From contig NZ_JAUYNT010000020.1 in NCBI RefSeq assembly GCF_030698175.1, positions 124,001 to 188,000 of the forward strand: a stretch of DNA of 64,000 nt. Reading direction: 5' to 3'. Made by a program: the position numbers and the translations under genes. Under the pieces are notes generated by a model. That model saw nothing but the letters and a program-made list of their open reading frames with translations. It ran no database searches and was not told the origin of the DNA. The stretch comes from Pseudomonas sp. Its GTDB lineage: Bacteria; Pseudomonadota; Gammaproteobacteria; Pseudomonadales; Pseudomonadaceae. This document shows, one piece after another, positions 47,732-55,317 of the stretch; positions within the stretch are counted from its first letter, which is position 1; each line of letters starts with the position of its first letter.

Positions 47732-48328
47732 TTAGAAGGACACTTTCGGCGCGGCTTGAATCGCGGCACTGTCGGCAAATTCCAGTGGGCTAGCATCCTT
47801 GCTGTGACCGAAGCTGGCGGCGAACAGCACCGCCGGGAAGCTTTGCTTGCTGGTGTTGTATTCCATCACAGCGTCATTGAAGGCCTGGCGGGCAAACGCC
47901 ACCTTGTTCTCGGTGCTGCTCAGCTCTTCGGTGAGTTGCTGCATATTGGCCGAGGCTTTGAGGTCGGGGTAGGCTTCCATGGTCACATTCAAGCGGCCCA
48001 TGGCGTTGTTCAGCAGCCCCTCGGCGCCGGCCAGTTTTGCCATGCTCTGGGCATCGCCCGGCTGCGCGGCGGCCGCTTGCAGGCCGCTGACCGCGCCATT
48101 GCGGGCGGCAATCACCGCCTCCAGGGTGTCGCGCTCATGGGCCAGATAGGCCTTGGCGGTTTCGACCAGATTGGGGATCAGGTCATAACGGCGCTTGAGC
48201 TGCACCTCGATCTGCGCGAAGGCATTTTGAAAGCGATTACGCAGGGTCACCAGCTGGTTGTAAATGCTGATGATGTAGAACACCAGGGCGGCGATAAGCG
48301 CGAGGGTGACAATGCTGGAGATGGACAT
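47732..48328 (-). CDS. lemA: LemA family membrane protein
   Basis: About 198 residues from the ATG at 48328. A single N-terminal transmembrane helix (SIVTLALIAALVFYIISIY) is followed by the conserved LVTLRNRFQNAFAQIEVQLKRRYDLIPNLVE helix and the FNDAVMEYNTSKQSFPAVLFA end, the LemA signature. LemA proteins have a cytoplasmic-facing helical bundle of unknown function and often occur beside M48 proteases, as here (23 bases apart). A 162-bp palindromic repeat lies upstream. Confidence 0.92.
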   Translation of the reverse strand: MSISSIVTLALIAALVFYIISIYNQLVTLRNRFQNAFAQIEVQLKRRYDLIPNLVETAKAYLAHERDTLEAVIAARNGAVSGLQAAAAQPGDAQSMAKLAGAEGLLNNAMGRLNVTMEAYPDLKASANMQQLTEELSSTENKVAFARQAFNDAVMEYNTSKQSFPAVLFAASFGHSKDASPLEFADSAAIQAAPKVSF

Positions 48329-48362
48329 CGGGACTTCCTTATCTGAAGTAATGGGCCGGCTA

Positions 48363-48524
48363 GTAGGGTGGGTTAGGCGCATGAGCACGGGCTATCTGCC
48401 GATGCTTATTCAGTTGCGCCGTAACCCACCAGATGGGATCGGCGATCACCGCTTGGTGGGTTACGTGGCGCACACATTGCGCAGTCGATGCTCTGTCCCG
48501 TTCTGCGCCACTAACCCACCCTAC
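48363..48524. repeat. Nested GTAGGGTGGGTTA palindromes (BIME-like), 162 bp
   Basis: The outer pair is GTAGGGTGGGTTAG (48363-48376) and its perfect inverse at 48511-48524. The inner pair is GTAACCCACC (48421-48430) and GGTGGGTTAC (48455-48464). All four are variants of the same unit in alternating orientation. It lies in the lemA upstream region, between two minus-strand genes. Confidence 0.8.
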
Positions 48525-48598
48525 AAAAGCGGCGTGCAACACGTAACTGGCACGGAGCCTTAAGGTAGCCGGTTGTCGAGGGAATAAAAACCGGCGAG

Positions 48599-49606
48599 TT
48601 AATCTTTACGGCGCTTGAGTTGGTCGCGCAGCTGGGTCGGCAGTTGGCGGATGATCAGCATGTCGCGGGCCTCGTCGAATTCGATTTTCGAGCCCAGCAG
48701 ATGCGACTCGAAGCTGATCGACAGGCCCTCGCCGCGTCCGGTGAAACGCTGGAACTGCTGCAGGGTGCGTTTGTCCGCCGGGATTTCCGGCGACAGGCCG
48801 TAGTCCTTGTTGCGGATATGGTCGTAGAAGGCCTGCGGGCGTTGCTCGTCGATTAACCCAGACAATTCCTGCAAGCCCACCGGCTGACCGATTTTGCTCT
48901 GGCTGCTGGCATAGCTGACCAGCGTCTGGGTTTTCTCGCGGGCGGCTTCTTCCGGCAGGTCTTCGCTCTCGACGAAGTCGCTAAAGGCTTTGAGCAGAGT
49001 GCGGGTTTCGCCGGGACCGTCGACGCCTTCCTGGCAGCCGATAAAATCGCGGAAGTATTCCGAGACCTTCTTGCCATTTTTGCCCTTGATAAAGGAGATG
49101 TATTGCTTGGAATTGGCGTTGTTCTGCCACTCGGAGATGTTGATCCGCGCCGCCAGGTGCAGCTGGCTCAGGTCCAGGTGCTTGGCCGCCGTCACGTCCA
49201 GGGCGTCGGTCACCACCACGCCTTCGCTGTGGTGCAGCAGGGCGATCGACAGGTAGTCGGTCATGCCTTGTTGATAGTGGGCGAACAGCACATGGCCGCC
49301 GGTGGACAGGTTGGATTCTTCCATCAGCTTTTGCAGCTGCTCAACCGCCTGGCGGCTGAACTGGGTGAAGTCCTGGCCGCCCTCTAGATAAGTCTTCAGC
49401 CAGCCGCTGAATGGGTAGACGCTGGACTCTGGGTGAAACAGCCCCCAGGCCTTGCCCTGCTTGGCGTTGTAGTTGTCGTTGAGGTCGGCCAGCATATTCT
49501 CGATGGACTGCGATTCGGCCAGCTCGGTGCTGCGCGCATGCAGCACCGCCGGGGTGCCATCGGGTTTTTTCTCGATCAGGTGGACGATGCAATGGCGAAT
49601 CGGCAT
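48599..49606 (-). CDS. ndpA: Nucleoid-associated protein NdpA/YejK
   Basis: 335 residues, the normal YejK/NdpA length. Conserved parts include the start [55 protein letters not shown], and the C-terminal [15 protein letters not shown]. It is an abundant nucleoid protein of gammaproteobacteria with an incompletely known role in chromosome organisation. Single gene; the following membrane-bound TAXI protein is on the same strand, 36 bases upstream. Confidence 0.93.
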   Translation of the reverse strand: MPIRHCIVHLIEKKPDGTPAVLHARSTELAESQSIENMLADLNDNYNAKQGKAWGLFHPESSVYPFSGWLKTYLEGGQDFTQFSRQAVEQLQKLMEESNLSTGGHVLFAHYQQGMTDYLSIALLHHSEGVVVTDALDVTAAKHLDLSQLHLAARINISEWQNNANSKQYISFIKGKNGKKVSEYFRDFIGCQEGVDGPGETRTLLKAFSDFVESEDLPEEAAREKTQTLVSYASSQSKIGQPVGLQELSGLIDEQRPQAFYDHIRNKDYGLSPEIPADKRTLQQFQRFTGRGEGLSISFESHLLGSKIEFDEARDMLIIRQLPTQLRDQLKRRKD

Positions 49607-49641
49607 GGGGCTTACTCTGGCGGGATTCTAATTTGCGCAGT

Positions 49642-50973
49642 TTACCCGAGCTGACTGCGCCGCTGCTGCAAAGCCTGCAGCCGTTCGATCACATAGCGCA
49701 GGTGCACATGCAGTTCGTACAGCTCGTTGGAGTAGGACAGCGGCACCTCGACCTTGGCCAGTTGCTCCTGCAGTTTCTCCAGGCGGGCGATTTCGGTGTC
49801 GAGCACGGCCGGCAAGGTACCGGCGTCCAGCTGCCGGTCGATCTCACGCAGGTACTTGTACCAGCGGTAGATGCGGGTACGAATCCGCCAGCGGTACAAC
49901 GGGCCAATCACTTTGATCAGCGGGAAGAGGATCACCAGCAGCGGGATTAGCAAGATGATGTAGCGGTCGGCCAGGGAGGCGATGCGAAAGGGTACATGCC
50001 GCTGCAGCAAGGGCAGGCCGCTGCTGTAGTAGTGTTCGGCGTCACGGGCCAGTTCGAAGGTTGGCGGGTTGGCGCTAGGGAACGCACCGGGCGGGTCGAG
50101 CAGGGTGCCGGCCTGCATCACATCGCGAGCGGCCTGCAAAATCAGCGGGGTCAGCGCCGGGTTAAAGCGTGAGTTGACCACCAGGGTGGCGACCGGCGCG
50201 AGTATCACCAGCTCATGGTCGGGACGGTTCTGCGCCAGGTTCAGCAGGCCTTCACCGATGGTCACTTTGCGCAAGTAACGCAGCCGCGCTTGGTAGGCGG
50301 CGGCGCGGTGAAAGCTGGCCAGTTTTAATTGCGGGTGCGCCGCCAGTTGTTGGATCAGTGGGTTTTCCGCCGGCGCGACGAAGAAGCTGGCATCCAGCTG
50401 ACCATTCATGAGCGCTTGAGCCGCATCAGTCCCGCCGCTGCTTTGCCAGTTGGCCGGGTACTGCGCCGGGAGGATTTCGTTCACCTCAAGAATCGCCGCG
50501 CTGGCCGCCAGGGTGCCGCTGTTGGGGGCGCCCAAGGCCAGGCGCAATGGCAATAAGTCGGCAATCCGGTCGAGCTTTAAGTCACTTCTGAAAAACAACC
50601 ACAGCGGCTCCTGGTACATGCCGCCCAGGCTCTGCAAGCGGGCAAAATCCTTGGCCGGCAGCTGGCGCTCCAGGCCGCTTTGCACCAGCGCCAGTTGCAC
50701 CGCGCCCTGGTCGTCTAGCAGCCGTTGCAGGTTGTCTTGGGAACCGGCGCTGGGCACTAAAATTAGCTCAAAATCCTGCTTGGCCAGCTCGGTTTTCAGC
50801 TTCTCGGCAAACGCCGCATAACCGCCGCCAGCGCTGCCGGTGGCCATCACCGCCGACATCGACGGCGGCGGCGCCACCAGATAAAACACCGCCCCCAGCA
50901 GCCCGGCCAACACCGGCAGCAGCCAGAGATTGGCCTGCAAGATGATTTTCAGGTCAAGCAAGATGCGGCGCAT
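49642..50973 (-). CDS. TAXI-family solute-binding protein, membrane-anchored
   Basis: 443 residues. An N-terminal helix (about 13-34) is followed by a TAXI/TRAP-type binding domain (MATGSAGGGYAAFAEKLKTELAK, LVPSAGSQDNLQRLLDDQGAVQLALVQSG, LRLALGAPNSGTLAA). A C-terminal transmembrane helix (YIILLIPLLVILFPLI near residue 340) then leads into a cytosolic coiled-coil-like tail of about 90 residues. Classical TAXI proteins are soluble and sit next to a fused TRAP permease, which is absent here. A sensing or scaffolding role is possible but unproven. Confidence 0.82.
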   Translation of the reverse strand: MRRILLDLKIILQANLWLLPVLAGLLGAVFYLVAPPPSMSAVMATGSAGGGYAAFAEKLKTELAKQDFELILVPSAGSQDNLQRLLDDQGAVQLALVQSGLERQLPAKDFARLQSLGGMYQEPLWLFFRSDLKLDRIADLLPLRLALGAPNSGTLAASAAILEVNEILPAQYPANWQSSGGTDAAQALMNGQLDASFFVAPAENPLIQQLAAHPQLKLASFHRAAAYQARLRYLRKVTIGEGLLNLAQNRPDHELVILAPVATLVVNSRFNPALTPLILQAARDVMQAGTLLDPPGAFPSANPPTFELARDAEHYYSSGLPLLQRHVPFRIASLADRYIILLIPLLVILFPLIKVIGPLYRWRIRTRIYRWYKYLREIDRQLDAGTLPAVLDTEIARLEKLQEQLAKVEVPLSYSNELYELHVHLRYVIERLQALQQRRSQLG

Positions 50974-51351
50974 AGGCGGGTCCGTGGTTGGGTGTGGTGG
51001 TTAAGCCAGATGGTTCAGCCTGATCGTTAAGCTTAGTCAGTTGGGCGATGCAGCGCTCTAGACAGTAATATGCGCGATTGTTTCTTCAAGGGATTGCCTT
51101 GTGCGTTGGTAGTCCTGTTCGGATTGGCGCTCGGGTTAGAAGCCGTTTGCTGGTCGCGCTGAAAGCCATGCCCTGAGAATCATCTAGCCGGCCTCCCACC
51201 TCGGAGGTGGCGCAAAATTCAAGGTGCGAAGATTGTTTTTTGCTTGAGGAGGCCCCTATCCGTTTTCTTAGCAAAATGGGCTATTGACCCTGGTTGGCTA
51301 GGTTTGGATACTCTCCGTCCATTTTATGCGGTGTTTTAGCATGGGTTGTAT
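50974..51351. other. 378-base gap holding the left end of the restriction-modification island
   Basis: 50974-51062 is the upstream region of the TAXI gene; 51063-51098 is the left copy of the 36-bp direct repeat; 51099-51351 is the methyltransferase upstream region. The latter includes a short hairpin (CCACCT, CGG, AGGTGG at about 51197-51212) and an AT-richer stretch from 51215 on that probably contains the methyltransferase promoter. Confidence 0.5.
51063..51098 (+). repeat. 36-bp direct repeat, left copy
   Basis: A perfect 36-base match, beginning CAGTAATATGCGCGATTG and ending CAAGGGATTGCC, occurs here and at 54060-54095. In the right copy it forms the ribosome binding region of sbcD; here it is followed by unrelated sequence. 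Confidence 0.95.
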
Positions 51352-52650
51352 ATGAAGTTGCGCTCGATTGATCTATTTGCCGGTGCTGGTGGAATGTCTG
51401 AAGGCCTGCGTATGGCTGGATTTGACTGTTTGTGGGCAAATGAAATTGACAAATTTGCTTCAGTTACTTTTTCGCAGAATTTCCCAGCTGCTGTCATTAA
51501 TACAGATGACATTAAAACGTTGTGCGCCGCTGATATCCGTAATCAGTTGGATTTGGCTGTCGGCGAGATTGATCTCGTTGTCGGTGGCCCGCCCTGTCAA
51601 GGTTTCTCAACCTATGGGCAGCGCGACTCATTTGATCCGCGAAATCAGTTGTATCGAAACTTTTTTGATTTTGTAAAAGAGTTTCGGCCGAAGTGTTTTG
51701 TTATGGAAAATGTTGCAGGTTTACTGTCGATGAGTGGTGGTGCTGTTATTGAGGATGTTCTCAGTGTGGCCCGGGGGCTTGGTTATAACACCCATGTTCA
51801 TAGTGTCCGTGCAGAACAATTCGGTGTTCCTCAGCGTAGGCGTCGAGTTTTTATTATCGGCTCGACTCTTGGTCCTCCCCCTCTTTTTGTACCTGCAGAA
51901 TTTGTAGATGCGGGAGGGGCTTCAGGTGAGGTTGCAGATCTGTTTTCTGGGCTGCGGATGAGCAAAGTAAGAACGGTAAAAGACGCTATTTCTGATCTTT
52001 TATTATGTGAGACGCTACCTCCTGCAAGCACTTCTCAATCTATGGCTTATCGTGGGTCTGCTGAGTCTGAGTACCAGGTGCTTATGCGCGGTGATATGGC
52101 GGAGATAACTCACCATTCTGCAAAGCGGATGCTTGGAGTTCGTCGATTAAGGTTGGCTTTGCTCAGGCCAGGAGATTATGGGGAGCAATTACGTAATCGC
52201 ATTCAGGGTGACGGCCTACCTTATGGTGCTATTGATGAAATTCTTATGGGGCATGCTGGTGCTCGTGATTTAAAAGGATGTAGAAGGCAGGATGTTGAAA
52301 AGGAAATTAAATTAAGAGAAATGCTTCATGAGGGGCGGCATTCAGTAGATGAAGTGATGTTGTTTATTGATCATGGTGGATTCAAAAATAAATATAGAAA
52401 ATTGTCATGGGACGAACCAAGCCATACGTTGGTGGCGCATATGGCTAGAGATTGCTCCGATTTTGTACACCCAGAACTTGATCGATTTATTTCTGTCAGA
52501 GAAGCAGCACGTCTACAATCTTTCCCGGATGATTTTAAACTGCCAGGATCACAGTTTCAGCAATTTAAACAGTTAGGGAATGCGGTCCCTCCTTTGCTAG
52601 CAAGGGCTGTGGGTTTTTCTATAGTGGAGCATTTGAAAGCATGGTTTTAG
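51352..52650 (+). CDS. DNA (cytosine-5)-methyltransferase
   Basis: 432 residues. All key C5-methyltransferase motifs appear in order: motif I DLFAGAGGMSEGL at residues 8-20, motif IV GGPPCQGFS with the catalytic cysteine near residue 83, motif VI ENVAG, motif VIII QRRRRVFIIG, and motifs IX-X (REAARLQSFPDDF, QFKQLGNAVPPLLA). The variable target-recognition region lies between about 190 and 340. It would protect DNA from the convergent restriction-enzyme-like gene that ends 9 bases from its stop. The gene is AT-rich relative to the genome and lies inside a repeat-flanked island. TTG at 51346 is an alternative start; no strong ribosome binding site is visible. Confidence 0.93.
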   Translation: MKLRSIDLFAGAGGMSEGLRMAGFDCLWANEIDKFASVTFSQNFPAAVINTDDIKTLCAADIRNQLDLAVGEIDLVVGGPPCQGFSTYGQRDSFDPRNQLYRNFFDFVKEFRPKCFVMENVAGLLSMSGGAVIEDVLSVARGLGYNTHVHSVRAEQFGVPQRRRRVFIIGSTLGPPPLFVPAEFVDAGGASGEVADLFSGLRMSKVRTVKDAISDLLLCETLPPASTSQSMAYRGSAESEYQVLMRGDMAEITHHSAKRMLGVRRLRLALLRPGDYGEQLRNRIQGDGLPYGAIDEILMGHAGARDLKGCRRQDVEKEIKLREMLHEGRHSVDEVMLFIDHGGFKNKYRKLSWDEPSHTLVAHMARDCSDFVHPELDRFISVREAARLQSFPDDFKLPGSQFQQFKQLGNAVPPLLARAVGFSIVEHLKAWF

Positions 52651-52659
52651 TTTGAGCTA

Positions 52660-53844
52660 TTATTGCTTGTTTTTAGCCTTCCACTTTTTCCAGTCGTCAG
52701 TGATTAGTGTTATTAGAGTATCGTTATTATCAAAATAAGATACATAGATGTGTTTTCCGCTGGCGGTTTTTTTGTCTGATGGGATCGTTCGAGTATTGTA
52801 GGAGAAACATGCGTCGAAGCTGCCGTGCTTTTCAATATAATCTCGCTTGTCGGATGGCTGCTGAATTGTTCCAAGTTCACCTAGATTAATCAGATTGCCG
52901 GTTGGTGGAGGAAAGGATTTTGCATCCAGTGTAAAAAGATAGCTTTTATATCCGGCCATCATCATTCTCTCGCTGCACGGCTTGTCATCTGAAACCCGCT
53001 CAGCTAGTGATGCTTTTGCATGTACTCCGCCAAAAGGAATTAGGCCGTTTTTACCCATTCCGTATAAGCAGATATCTAGTTTGCTGCTGCCTGCAACCTC
53101 ATCGGCTAGCCCCATTTCGGTCATAAATTTATTTTTTTTCCCTGATTCAAAGCCAAGTTGAATTGAAATACCATGTGGGGCAAGAAGTGGAGCGTAATGC
53201 CATTTGAAAAATAACTCTAGGGCTTCGCCGCCAGCCCTTGCCCAACTTTGACTTGAGTTGGAGCGTTTGTATTCCCTTAGGTAGAGCCGGTATACAATAT
53301 GGTGGTAAATGTCAGAGGGGTTGGCTTCGGGCATTAGCGATATCGCCAGGTGTAGCGCTTCTGCAATGGCATCGCGATTTTTCTTTTTTTGACCCGTGAG
53401 GTTTAGTTCGGAAAAAAGATTTGTTATGGTTTTTTCAATTTCTTTGTATTTTTTTATTTCGCTACCAGGAAATTTGATTTCAAAGTTTTTTTCTTGCCAC
53501 TGAAGAATTAAGTTGAATCCACTTTCAGTTTTATTTGCCCCGATTGGATAAGCAACATCGCTATTAGTTGATACGTTCTGCTTTGATTCTTCGAAATTAG
53601 AGGTTTCTTGCTGAATATATCCTGAGAGTAATAATGCACTTTCAAGTGTGATATCTATTGCCTCACACCAGCGGGCCAGTAATTCGATGTCTAGCCTCAG
53701 TTCACAGCTTTCATATCGGGAGATGATGGACTGGTTTACGTCAAACAAATTTGCGAGAAATTGCTGGTTTATATTGGCGTTTTTGCGCTGTTTGACTAGC
53801 AGATCTAAAAGGCGGTTGTATTTTTCGGTATATGTGATTTTCAT
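52660..53844 (-). CDS. HTH-fused type II restriction endonuclease (BsaWI-like, tentative)
   Basis: 394 residues. Residues about 8-72 are a Cro/C1-type helix-turn-helix (NINQQFLANLFDVNQSIISRYE). After a variable linker, residues about 150-394 resemble PD-(D/E)xK type II restriction enzymes. WARAGGEALELFF supplies a helix with Glu, SKLDICLYG the first acidic residue, and HAKASLAERVSDD the K-x-S...E-R core often seen in CCGG-cutting families. I read it as a BsaWI-family enzyme from memory; a search is needed. Its place next to a C5 methyltransferase supports a restriction role. The HTH may autoregulate, binding the inverted repeat at 53890-53908. Codon use is markedly AT-rich. Confidence 0.7.
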   Translation of the reverse strand: MKITYTEKYNRLLDLLVKQRKNANINQQFLANLFDVNQSIISRYESCELRLDIELLARWCEAIDITLESALLLSGYIQQETSNFEESKQNVSTNSDVAYPIGANKTESGFNLILQWQEKNFEIKFPGSEIKKYKEIEKTITNLFSELNLTGQKKKNRDAIAEALHLAISLMPEANPSDIYHHIVYRLYLREYKRSNSSQSWARAGGEALELFFKWHYAPLLAPHGISIQLGFESGKKNKFMTEMGLADEVAGSSKLDICLYGMGKNGLIPFGGVHAKASLAERVSDDKPCSERMMMAGYKSYLFTLDAKSFPPPTGNLINLGELGTIQQPSDKRDYIEKHGSFDACFSYNTRTIPSDKKTASGKHIYVSYFDNNDTLITLITDDWKKWKAKNKQ

Positions 53845-53889
53845 GTTGACTTGCTCAGGCTAGAGTCCTGGCAGGCTGAATGCTCTACG

Positions 53890-53908
53890 TGCATATGCAA
53901 AATATGCA
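53890..53908. promoter_or_regulatory. Possible operator of the HTH-restriction enzyme
   Basis: TGCATAT (53890-53896) and ATATGCA (53902-53908) form a perfect 7-bp inverted repeat with a 5-base centre, 46 bases upstream of the restriction gene's ATG. This spacing overlaps where its promoter should be and resembles operators of small Cro/C1-type controllers. Confidence 0.5.
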
Positions 53909-54059
53909 TAAATCTAAAGGCTACAACGCGCCAATCATTACTGAGTCCACGCAAGTAATAGGGCTGCGCATACCTGCAGTAGCTATCAGGCTCTTGTTGA
54001 CTAAAAAATCTGTTGCGCGTGTTTGTTACCGTGGCCAGCAGGCCAAGGCCGGCCGCAAG

Positions 54060-54095
54060 CAGTAATATGCGCGATTGTTTCTTCAAGGGATTGCC
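54060..54095 (+). repeat. 36-bp direct repeat, right copy
   Basis: Perfect second copy of 51063-51098. It ends one base before the sbcD start codon and contains its AAGGGA ribosome binding sequence. Confidence 0.95.
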
Positions 54096-54096
54096 C

Positions 54097-55317
54097 ATGC
54101 GCATTCTGCACAGCTCCGACTGGCACCTGGGCCAGCACTTTATGGGCAAGACCCGCCTACTTGAGCATCAGGCCTTTCTCGCCTGGCTGATCGAGCAGGT
54201 GCAGGCGCAACAGGTGGACGCGGTGCTGGTGGCCGGGGATATTTTCGACACCGGCGCGCCGCCCAGTTATGCCCGTGAGCTGTACAACCAGCTTATTGTT
54301 GAAATGCGTAAAACGGGAGCCGAGCTGCTGGTGCTCGGCGGTAACCATGACTCAGTGGCCATGCTCGGTGAGAGCAAGACCCTGCTGGCGCAGCTGAATA
54401 CCCGGGTGATCCCCGGCGTCTGCGCGCAGCTGAGTGAGCAAGTGCTGGTGCTGCATACGCGCGATGGCCAGCCTGGCGCGATCCTCTGCGCCATCCCCTT
54501 TATCCGCCCCCGCGATGTGCTGCACAGCCAGGCCGGGGAGAGCGCGCAAGACAAACAGCTGGGGCTGCAGACGGCGATCCAGCAGCACTATCAGCAGCTG
54601 TATGCCTTGGCCGAAAGCCAGCGCGATGCGCTGGGCGGGCATTTGCCGATTATCGCCACCGGCCATTTGACTACGGTCGGGGCCAGTGCCAGCGAGTCGG
54701 TGCGGGAGATCTACGTCGGCAGCCTGGAAGCCTTCCCCACCAGCGCTTTTCCGCCGGCGGCCTATATCGCATTGGGGCATATTCACCGGCCGCAGAAGGT
54801 CGGTGGTCTGGAGCATATCCGCTACTGCGGCTCGCCCATCCCGCTGAGTTTCGATGAGGCCAAGCAGCAGAAGGAAGTGCTGTTGGTGGACTTGAATGGC
54901 GAGGGTTTGCAGCAGGTGACGGCCTTGCCGGTGCCACGTTTTCAGCCACTTGTGTCGTTGCGTGGCAACTTGACGGAGCTGCACAGCGCCATCGCCGAGG
55001 CTGCCGAACAAGGCACGGCTGAGACGCCGGTATGGCTGGAAGTGCTGGTGACTGCCGATGATTATTTGAGCGATTTGCAGCCACGGATTCAGGCCTTTAC
55101 CGAAGGCTTGCCGGTGGAAGTGCTGCGCATCCGCCGCGAGCGCGGCACGGCGGTGGCCGGTTTGACCAGCGCCAGCCGGGAAACCCTGGATGAACTGAGC
55201 GTGGCCGATGTGTTCGCCCAGCGTCTGAGCAGTGAAACCCTGGAGCCTGAGGTGCAGGCGCGCTTGGCGGGCCTGTACCAGCAAGTGGTGGCCGAGTTGA
55301 CGGAGCCACAAACATGA
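54097..55317 (+). CDS. sbcD: Exonuclease subunit SbcD
   Basis: 406 residues from the ATG at 54097 (MRILHSSDWHLGQHFMGKTR), the conserved SbcD/Mre11 start; the open frame extends further upstream without similarity. Phosphoesterase motifs are SDWHLG, VAGDIFDTG, LGGNHD and ATGHLT/GHIHRPQ. With SbcC it forms the nuclease that opens hairpins and processes DNA ends. Its ribosome binding site lies in the right 36-bp repeat, so its promoter must now lie within or across the inserted island. The stop overlaps the sbcC start. Confidence 0.95.
   Translation: MRILHSSDWHLGQHFMGKTRLLEHQAFLAWLIEQVQAQQVDAVLVAGDIFDTGAPPSYARELYNQLIVEMRKTGAELLVLGGNHDSVAMLGESKTLLAQLNTRVIPGVCAQLSEQVLVLHTRDGQPGAILCAIPFIRPRDVLHSQAGESAQDKQLGLQTAIQQHYQQLYALAESQRDALGGHLPIIATGHLTTVGASASESVREIYVGSLEAFPTSAFPPAAYIALGHIHRPQKVGGLEHIRYCGSPIPLSFDEAKQQKEVLLVDLNGEGLQQVTALPVPRFQPLVSLRGNLTELHSAIAEAAEQGTAETPVWLEVLVTADDYLSDLQPRIQAFTEGLPVEVLRIRRERGTAVAGLTSASRETLDELSVADVFAQRLSSETLEPEVQARLAGLYQQVVAELTEPQT

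Noticed and set aside
51099..51140. Weak resemblance of sequence after the left 36-bp repeat to the first codons of sbcD
   Set aside because: Only about 15 of 23 aligned positions match and a gap is needed; too weak to claim a decayed sbcD copy.
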